Shown here piece by piece: positions 58,573 through 64,000 of a stretch of 64,000 nt of DNA. A program made the position numbers and the translations under genes. Position 1 is the first letter of the stretch. Each line of letters starts with the position of its first letter. The notes beneath the pieces were generated by a model, which saw nothing but the letters and a program-made list of their open reading frames with translations, was not told the origin of the DNA and ran no database searches. Source of the stretch: Clostridia bacterium (GTDB taxonomy: Bacteria > Bacillota > Clostridia > UMGS1883 > UMGS1540); NCBI GenBank assembly GCA_017620205.1, contig JAFZQX010000034.1, positions 27,303 to 91,302 on the forward strand, given 5' to 3'.

Positions 58573-59916
58573 TTATTTTGCCCTGTGTAACGTAACCGCG
58601 TTTATAATCCAATTAACGCACATGAGTATAATCATATCATACGCAAATTGAAAAAGTATAAGTCTGCGGCTTATGTTTGCAAGGCCGCCCGAAATTACGG
58701 GTTCAGCCAATAAAACGCAGGCTGTGAGAACTGAAAAAATAACTGTTTTTGAGAAAAACGGCATTTTTTTCATACTGATCGCGGCCAAAACGGTTATTAC
58801 GATAAAAAGCGCAAGCAGTACGAAGAGAGAGCCGGGCATCAAAAATCTGTGAACCGTGCTCCAGAGAGCCGGCGCGGTTTTTAAAAAGCTTTTGTCCGTT
58901 TTTGTGCTTACATAGTCCTGTGACAGAGAGGGCGCGGCTTTTGCAGCCTTGTTAAAAACACCAAACAGCCTCTTGGGATGTGAAAGGTAAAACGACGTAA
59001 TTTTCGAGGTTGTTATTTTTGAAAACAAATTTTCTTTAACAATGCCGTTTTCAAGATTTATCTCTTTTCCGGCTTCGTCGTATGTTTTATCCGCGAAAGA
59101 CGCATACTCTTCCGGTATTCCGAAATACGCAAGGTCGGCGTTTACATCTTCGCTGCCGTAAAGCACGCCGCAAAAAAGCGCGTTATATCTGTCTCTGTCG
59201 CCGCCCTTTATGGAAGGCGCAACGCTTAAAACGCTTAAGGCTATTGCAACAATAAGCAAAGCGGTTGCAACCGTAAACGGTTTTCTTATCTTGGACTTGT
59301 CCCAAAACCCGATTGTAAAAAAGAGCGCGGCAGTAAGCATTGCAACCGCAACGCCGAACGCGCCGGAAGACGCGATTACGGTAACCGCCAGCAGCGCAAT
59401 CACTACGGCTGTTATCGAATTGCTCTCTTTTCCGAACATAAACATAAGGCTTCCGAAAAGCAGCGTCAGCGCAGAAAGATAGAGCGCCTCATAGTAAAAA
59501 GAATTAAAATATGAGGTATAGGCAACGTCACAAAGAATTATTGCCGCGAAAATGCAAACAAATATCTGCGCTTTTTTGTTTATTACATCTATTGAAGAAA
59601 TAATAAGACAAAGTCCTATAAGAAACAGAGCCAAATATACCAAAGCCATCATTCGCGTGTCAAATCCCGAATGAAGCATGGCGCTCATTTTTTTTGCCGC
59701 GATCACGGGCATAAACGAGCCTTCGCTTTGATCGGTAACCGCGAAGCTGTGATTTAAGCTGTCTTCTTGTATTTCTCCCGGATAACTCAGTCCGTTTTCG
59801 GAAATGAGTCCTGAAACGCCGCCGTCATCGTTCCTGCCGAAAAAGGGAGGAACAAGCGTTGTTACAATCACCAAAAGCACAGCGAGCGCTATTATAATAA
59901 TCTTATGCTTATCCAA
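58573..59916 (-). CDS. Polytopic membrane protein, possibly WsfD-like glycan hexosyltransferase
   Basis: 447 residues with about ten membrane helices and one large outer loop after the first helix (SYPGEIQEDSLNHSFAVTDQ) and another in the middle (LYGSEDVNADLAYFGIPEEY). The motif YTSYFNSFYYEALYLSALT resembles the SYFNSFY(G/E) segment of WsfD-type glycan hexosyltransferases (GT-C fold), so it may add sugars to a surface polymer; this is a low-confidence family call. It begins with a TTG codon at 59916, six bases after GAGGAGAG. It follows the VanW gene by 28 bases and probably shares its transcript. Confidence 0.6.
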   Translation of the reverse strand: MDKHKIIIIALAVLLVIVTTLVPPFFGRNDDGGVSGLISENGLSYPGEIQEDSLNHSFAVTDQSEGSFMPVIAAKKMSAMLHSGFDTRMMALVYLALFLIGLCLIISSIDVINKKAQIFVCIFAAIILCDVAYTSYFNSFYYEALYLSALTLLFGSLMFMFGKESNSITAVVIALLAVTVIASSGAFGVAVAMLTAALFFTIGFWDKSKIRKPFTVATALLIVAIALSVLSVAPSIKGGDRDRYNALFCGVLYGSEDVNADLAYFGIPEEYASFADKTYDEAGKEINLENGIVKENLFSKITTSKITSFYLSHPKRLFGVFNKAAKAAPSLSQDYVSTKTDKSFLKTAPALWSTVHRFLMPGSLFVLLALFIVITVLAAISMKKMPFFSKTVIFSVLTACVLLAEPVISGGLANISRRLILFQFAYDMIILMCVNWIINAVTLHRAK

Positions 59917-59944
59917 AAGTATCTCTCCTCAAACTTCCGCTTAT

Positions 59945-61690
59945 CTACTCAACGCTTGCCGCCGCCTGAGCGAGCTGATCCGGTGTCATTAACCCCTCTG
60001 TTGAAGGCGTCTGCGGTTCTACGAGATCCGGCTGCAGCGTCTGCTGAGGCGCGGGTGTTGCAGGAGGCAGCGCGGGCGTCGGTGTGGGCTGTGCCGGAGT
60101 AGCCGAAGGCTCCGGAGTTTTCTCGGGATTCTCATCTGGCTTCTTCGTTCCGACTTTAACTATTGTCTTGCCGCCGGAATACGTGCTTCTCGAAACGAGA
60201 GTACGTTCGCTTGTAGTGCCGTTTTTCGTAACTGTCTTGTAAAGCTCAACAGTGCATCCGTCCGAGCCTTGTTTTTCAACTTTCTTTTCGCCAAGCGGCA
60301 GAGTATCGTCAGGTTCTTCCTTAACCGTTGCCGCAACCGTTCCCGTTCTTACGGGATAAAGCTCAACCTTCTCGTCAACTTCTCTGTATCCGAGGATTGA
60401 TGCTTCCGCAAGACCGCCGCCTGCGGATGTAACGATTTTTATGGGATAGTCGGTATTATTCTTAAATTTAAAATCTATATTTCCGTAGTCAACCGTCGCG
60501 TCCTGACCGAGAGGCACATAAGTTACGGGAAGCTGATGGCATGTGCGCTCCGTAACCTCAATATTCGCATATAAAACGGCGCAGTAAAGGGTTGATGAAA
60601 CCTGGCATATACCTCCGCCGAGACCGTCCGCAACTTCGTTGTTCATATAAACGTGTGCCATTTTAAAACCGTTTGCCGCCGTTCTCTCGCCAACTGTGCC
60701 GTTATAAGAAAACTCTTCGCCGGGCAATAAAACGGTATTGTTTACGAGCGACGCCGCAAGCGCTATGTTGCTTGAACGGCTAACATCGCCGCTGTTATAG
60801 TTTGTTTTGTAGCTGCCGAGCGTTTTTGTAAAGAGGCGCTCTTCCGCCTTTTCCTTAGTAAGCTCAGGCTCTGTAATATCGGCGGGAATTTCAAATGTTT
60901 TGCCGTAATCCTTATTATCTTTTATTATGCTCTTTGCGCGTTTTTTGTCAAAATCAACACCGTATACGGGATCTTTTATAACAACCTCGCCGTCTTCTTT
61001 TGCATATTCCGCGTCTTTTGCTTCTTTGTGAACTTCCTTATACAAATCTTCCTCGTTAAATTCTTTGGGAAGACGTTTTTCTTTTTTAAATTTCAGCTCT
61101 TCGCCGAATTCGCGTTTTCCTATTGTCTCCAGGATTTTTGCTTTTATATCGTCACGGTTCGGCATATCTCCGGGCTTGCCGTTTGTAACAAGCAGCTTTC
61201 CGTCCTCAATTTTATAGCTGTATTCCTCAACGGGCGTGCCTATGCCTTCAAGCAAATTGTCTATTGCTTTGTCAAGCTTTTCTTCGTCATATTTAAAATA
61301 AAGCGGTATTTGGTGTCCCTTAAAAAGAGAGCCGAGCACGCTTGTGTAGCGATGGAAGCCGCCTCCCTCTCGTCCGAATTTATAAGCTTCTTCGGCGGAT
61401 TTTTCATAAGAATATTCAACGTCTATATCATCCGTAAACAAAGACTTTTTCTCGCCGTCAAGCGAAAGATTTATTTTTCCCGCGGCGGGATCGTCTCCAA
61501 AGTTTTTTCTCAGCGCTTCTGCAGCCTGTTTTTCGGTCATGCCCGAAAGCTTAACGCCGGCGCATGTAACACGCGAGTATATTTTTGAATCCGCAAAAAC
61601 GTATATGCACGACGACAGTATAAAAACGAGAAGTATTGCCGCCGCCGTTATACCGGCAATTGCCTTTTTGGAAAGCTTTATGTTTGACAC
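59945..61690 (-). CDS. VanW-family protein with proline-rich tail
   Basis: 581 residues from the GTG at 61690 (AAAGAGGTG 6 bases upstream); an ATG at 61729 sits at the predicted transcript start and is rejected. One N-terminal membrane helix, a peptidoglycan-binding PG_binding_4-like region (SGMTEKQAAEALRKNFGDD; about 40-330), then the VanW domain (about 330-480) with NIALAASLVNNTVLLPGEEF, GGGICQVSSTLYCAVLYANI and TYVPLGQDATVDYGN. A G5-like segment follows, and the last ~85 residues are Pro/Thr/Ala rich (TPALPPATPAPQQ). VanW is named for vancomycin-resistance clusters but its biochemical role is unknown; no van resistance genes are present, so no resistance is implied. Confidence 0.9.
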   Translation of the reverse strand: MSNIKLSKKAIAGITAAAILLVFILSSCIYVFADSKIYSRVTCAGVKLSGMTEKQAAEALRKNFGDDPAAGKINLSLDGEKKSLFTDDIDVEYSYEKSAEEAYKFGREGGGFHRYTSVLGSLFKGHQIPLYFKYDEEKLDKAIDNLLEGIGTPVEEYSYKIEDGKLLVTNGKPGDMPNRDDIKAKILETIGKREFGEELKFKKEKRLPKEFNEEDLYKEVHKEAKDAEYAKEDGEVVIKDPVYGVDFDKKRAKSIIKDNKDYGKTFEIPADITEPELTKEKAEERLFTKTLGSYKTNYNSGDVSRSSNIALAASLVNNTVLLPGEEFSYNGTVGERTAANGFKMAHVYMNNEVADGLGGGICQVSSTLYCAVLYANIEVTERTCHQLPVTYVPLGQDATVDYGNIDFKFKNNTDYPIKIVTSAGGGLAEASILGYREVDEKVELYPVRTGTVAATVKEEPDDTLPLGEKKVEKQGSDGCTVELYKTVTKNGTTSERTLVSRSTYSGGKTIVKVGTKKPDENPEKTPEPSATPAQPTPTPALPPATPAPQQTLQPDLVEPQTPSTEGLMTPDQLAQAAASVE

Positions 61691-61734
61691 AAAACACACC
61701 TCTTTAAATTTTATCTTATTTGTATACATCGTAT

Positions 61735-61763
61735 ATTATAACAGCAAATTTTCAAGTAGTAAA
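61735..61763 (-). promoter_or_regulatory. Promoter of the VanW gene
   Basis: Minus strand: -35 TTTACT (61758-61763), 17-bp spacer, -10 TATAAT (61735-61740). Start near 61728. Confidence 0.6.
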
Positions 61764-61836
61764 GTAATTTTTCGAAAAAAATCCGTTTTTTTACTTATTT
61801 CTATAGCCAAATGCCGCCTGTTTTTCAAAAAAGCAT

Positions 61837-61920
61837 AAAAAAACCGCCCCGGAATCAAATTCGGCGCGGTTTTTGCTTTTGCCTTTAATGCACACTTTGG
61901 GGACGGGGCTGTTTTTGTCT
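61837..61920. repeat. Hairpin followed by a REP-like remnant
   Basis: The gap 61730-62043 has no gene. It holds a terminator-like hairpin AAAACCGCCCCG/CGGCGCGGTTTT (61838-61873, one mismatch), then CTTTGGGGACGGGGCTG, which resembles the GGGGACGGTTCT units near the window's right end. Confidence 0.45.
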
Positions 61921-61965
61921 TTCTATACTTACGTTTTAACATATCTTTACCGGTTTATCAATGAC

Positions 61966-61995
61966 AAAAGCCACGGAAGACTTCCGCGGCTTTTT
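61966..61995 (-). terminator. Terminator of the stalk gene at 62.0 kb
   Basis: Stem AAAAGCCACGGAAG/CTTCCGCGGCTTTT (61967-61979 and 61981-61994 region, one mismatch), T's on the minus strand. Confidence 0.7.
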
Positions 61996-62043
61996 TAAAT
62001 ATTAAATTGAAAGTTTAAGTCCTTCTGCGTCACAAAACGTTTT

Positions 62044-63015
62044 TTATTCTGTAATATATACACTTCTCGTTGTGCCGTCCCAGTCGACCGAGCAGCCCAT
62101 AGCCTCAGTTACCGCACGGAGAGGAATATATGTGCGGTTGTTTATGATTTTCGCGGGAACGTCCATGGTGCCGTATTCCGACACCTGGCCGCCGGAATAT
62201 TTCGTAATCCATGTTGAATCTATCATAACCTGAACGGCAAAATTGCCTCTTGACAGCGTAACGCATTTTGACGCATTGTCCCAGCCAACGTTATATTCAA
62301 GCTCTTCGGCAACCGCGCGGATAGGAACTAATGTTCTGTCGTTTTCAATTACGGGGGCGCTGTCGGGATAAACCTGATATCCGTTTACGTAAATTGAAAT
62401 ATCCTGCGAACTGTTTTGCTGCCCCAAATTGCCGCTTTGCTGCTGCGCGCTGCTGCTTTGCGCGGGTGAGTTACCGTAAGTAACCGTTGCCATCATGTTG
62501 TAAAAATCCTGCACATAGGGCATGCTGCTGCTTTTTGTACGGTAAGTGTAATCACATGTTCTCGGCAGCGAGCCGTCAATGTAAATATACTCTATATAAT
62601 TTTGCGTTTCGCCGAGACCGCGGAAATACCATTCGTTAGTCCAAACGATTTTAACATATTCATATCCGTTTATTGTCTCAAACGAGGCAGAGCAGGAAGG
62701 TACGTTTGAATAATCGTCATAAGCGCGCTTATATGTATGTTTTGAAACAAAATATGATTCCCATTCGCCTGCGGACTTACCACGAACAGAATCAATATCA
62801 TAATACAAATAATAATACTCTTCCGCAAAAATATCGGTGTCATCACCTTTGCTGAACGCACGGTAAACACCGTCAGAATTCTCCCAGCCGGCAGGCGGAG
62901 TGAAGTTTGAAATGCTGTCCGACCCATGTGTGACAGCGAAGGCGGGCAGCGTACTTGTAAGCATCATAAGCGCTGCAAATAAAGCGATAAAATACTTGAT
63001 TCTTTTCATTTTCAT
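62044..63015 (-). CDS. Secreted stalk-domain (CuAO_N1) protein
   Basis: 323 residues. Signal peptide (cut near AFA, residue 27), N-terminal domain of ~150 residues (TPPAGWENSDGVYRAFS; NGYEYVKIVWTNEWYF; DFYNMMATVTYG), a low-complexity Ser/Gln linker (QSSSAQQQSGNLGQQNSSQ), then a stalk domain with IYVNGYQVYPDSAPVIEN, NDRTLVPIRAVAEELEYNV and NNRTYIPLRAVTEAMGCSV. Its final ~120 residues are almost the same as those of the gene at 40372-41250. The gap before it (63016-63352) has no gene and contains REP-like units. Function unknown. Confidence 0.85.
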   Translation of the reverse strand: MKMKRIKYFIALFAALMMLTSTLPAFAVTHGSDSISNFTPPAGWENSDGVYRAFSKGDDTDIFAEEYYYLYYDIDSVRGKSAGEWESYFVSKHTYKRAYDDYSNVPSCSASFETINGYEYVKIVWTNEWYFRGLGETQNYIEYIYIDGSLPRTCDYTYRTKSSSMPYVQDFYNMMATVTYGNSPAQSSSAQQQSGNLGQQNSSQDISIYVNGYQVYPDSAPVIENDRTLVPIRAVAEELEYNVGWDNASKCVTLSRGNFAVQVMIDSTWITKYSGGQVSEYGTMDVPAKIINNRTYIPLRAVTEAMGCSVDWDGTTRSVYITE

Positions 63016-63242
63016 TTCTCCTCAAAATAATAATTGCAGTAGTTTTTACAGTTCTTCCAAAAAGCTGTATAAACATATTCCTGTTATTTTAATTTTATCA
63101 TACATGCTAAACTGTGTCAACAAACAAGAAAGCCGCAGAAAACTACTGCAGCTTTTTAAATGTGAAATTGGAAGTTGATAATTAAAAATTCACTTTCCAT
63201 TTTCCATTCTCAATTCTCAATTCTGATAAAAACAATGAAACG

Positions 63243-63347
63243 TTGACAATTCGTGTACGTCCCCTTTTGTCCCGAGGTGTTGTCAACAGAACCGTCCCCT
63301 TGACACTCAATAGAACCGTCCCCTTGTGTTTTGACGTCCCTTTGTCA
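63243..63347. repeat. Cluster of REP-like units (GAACCGTCCCC type)
   Basis: At least three imperfect units: ACGTCCCCTTTTGTC, AGAACCGTCCCCTTGACAC and AGAACCGTCCCCTTGTGTT, with TTGTCAAC/GTTGACAA arms around the first. Such strings accompany REP-associated Y1 transposases in Clostridia. Confidence 0.6.
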
Positions 63348-63352
63348 CGCGT

Positions 63353-63799
63353 CTACCTAAAATCCATTTTACAGAGAAATTTTTTAGGCAAAAACGGTAT
63401 TAATCCATTCCGCTTAACAGGATACAAAATATCCCATCCAGAAAACTGATAAGTTTCCAGAATATCACCACCGCCGATATCGGTTTTTCCGCAATATTCA
63501 CCATAACATATATAAGTATTATGTCCTGTCGCAATGCTGTAATTTTCTACAACAGACGGAACTTCTCCTTTGGCAACAATATACTTTCCATGTTCGTAGT
63601 ATCCGTTTTGGTCACCGACAATCATCCATGAAGAACCGGTTACTTGTACCCATTGAACCAAATAATACTGTTCTTTTGAATTTAACAAATCTTCTTGAGA
63701 AACAGCATACTTCACGGGCGCAAACCATACCTTATAACCAAAAAATATTACAACAAATATAATAATGATAATGAAGCTAAAAACAATGCGTTTTCTCAT
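63353..63799 (-). CDS. Small hypothetical membrane-anchored protein
   Basis: 148 residues, family not recognised. One N-terminal membrane segment (FSFIIIIIFVVIFFGYKVWF) and an outer domain of ~120 residues with a possible disulfide pair (YICYGEYCG). AAGAGGTG lies 6 bases before the ATG. It is enclosed by REP-like units on both sides and its last codons run up to them. The AT-rich sequence differs slightly from neighbours. It may be an accessory gene carried in with the transposon-related sequence; this is inference. Confidence 0.6.
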   Translation of the reverse strand: MRKRIVFSFIIIIIFVVIFFGYKVWFAPVKYAVSQEDLLNSKEQYYLVQWVQVTGSSWMIVGDQNGYYEHGKYIVAKGEVPSVVENYSIATGHNTYICYGEYCGKTDIGGGDILETYQFSGWDILYPVKRNGLIPFLPKKFLCKMDFR

Positions 63800-63861
63800 T
63801 GATTACACCTCTTCATTTTTTATAGAAGTTCGTAAAACTACCACCATTTGAAACACTTTTA

Positions 63862-63886
63862 TGTCAAGGGGACGGTTCTCTTGACA
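63862..63886. repeat. REP-like palindrome beside the transposase gene
   Basis: TGTCAAG (63862-63868) and CTTGACA (63880-63886) enclose GGGACGGTTCT, directly after the stop codon of the transposase fragment. This is the expected site of a REP unit recognised by a linked Y1 transposase. Confidence 0.65.
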
Positions 63887-63887
63887 A

Positions 63888-64000
63888 CTACGCTTTTAGA
63901 ACAACCCCTCTGTTTATACCTGTCAAACGCTCTATTTGCCGAACCGACAAGCCGTCTTCTTTTAGTTTGTGCAACAATTGATTGCGTTTATCTGCCGACA
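63888..64000 (-). CDS. Y1/RAYT-type transposase, C-terminal end (continues past the window)
   Basis: The minus-strand frame is open from the window edge to a TAG at 63888-63890 and encodes ~36 residues: NQLLHKLKEDGLSVRQIERL then TGINRGVV. This helix-turn-helix-like end is typical of the tail that clostridial REP-associated Y1 (IS200-like) transposases carry after the HUH domain. The catalytic HUH and Tyr residues lie outside the window, so activity cannot be judged. The REP-like palindromes nearby support the call. Confidence 0.65.
   Translation of the reverse strand, partial: SADKRNQLLHKLKEDGLSVRQIERLTGINRGVVLKA

Noticed and set aside
61028..61588. 186-codon open frame on the plus strand, antisense to VanW
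   Set aside because: Phe-rich shadow frame produced by the Lys/Glu-rich coding strand; no start signals.
59945..61690. Vancomycin-resistance locus
   Set aside because: VanW alone carries no resistance; no vanHAX-like ligase, dehydrogenase or dipeptidase genes are present.

Overview
The window looks like a chromosomal segment of an anaerobic, endospore-forming Clostridia bacterium (Firmicutes/Bacillota), probably an uncultured gut or rumen lineage. The evidence is two sporulation genes (spoIIR, spmA), a Gram-positive envelope repertoire (LCP ligase, SLH-domain protein, L,D-transpeptidase, VanW protein, many 'stalk'/CuAO_N1-domain proteins), an oxygen-sensitive [FeFe]-hydrogenase operon, strong AGGAGG-type ribosome binding sites and consensus vegetative promoters with 17-bp spacers. 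The species cannot be named from the sequence alone.

Layout. 1-5 kb: 3' end of a surface protein, HdeD-like membrane protein, cardiolipin synthase plus PAP2 phosphatase, EamA transporter. 5-15 kb: three large secreted proteins (metallophosphoesterase with LamG/MBG-like modules, subtilisin-like protease, SLH-anchored protein), then a deletion scar joining the 5' end of a VTC polyphosphate-polymerase gene to the 3' end of another gene. 15-20 kb: tRNA-Thr and tRNA-Tyr, LCP protein, lipoprotein cyclophilin, gapA, and a stalk/DUF3298-like/chagasin-like protein. 20-25 kb (minus strand): spoIIR, the tig-clpP-clpX operon, alr. 25.6-33.9 kb (minus strand): a ten-gene hydrogenase operon. It joins an HndABCD-type NAD(P)-linked [FeFe]-hydrogenase to a putative sensory/regulatory set (two DRTGG proteins, two stand-alone GHKL ATPases, a PHP phosphoesterase and a divergent group C/D-like hydrogenase). 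Its leader carries a Rex-like site. 34-40 kb: argJ, rarA, glyA, divergent nth, MATE transporter. 40-45.5 kb: four envelope proteins, three with stalk domains, including a tandem duplication. 45.7-49.1 kb: a restriction-modification island (small lead ORF, two D12-class adenine methylases, convergent nuclease with two PD-(D/E)XK-like motifs). 49-64 kb: tRNA-Leu, L,D-transpeptidase, spmA, metG-tatD, greA, an unpaired parE/gyrB-like gene, a WsfD-like membrane protein plus VanW protein, another stalk protein, and at the right edge REP-like palindromes beside the 3' end of a Y1/RAYT transposase gene.

The most interesting material is (1) the hydrogenase-plus-sensor operon, (2) the restriction-modification island, (3) the spread and recombination of stalk-domain proteins, including a broken fragment, (4) the VTC deletion scar, and (5) a dispersed cloverleaf-like intergenic repeat. 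Everything here was read by eye; no homology search was run. Where a start codon differs from the longest open frame, the choice rests on ribosome binding sites and promoters visible in the sequence.
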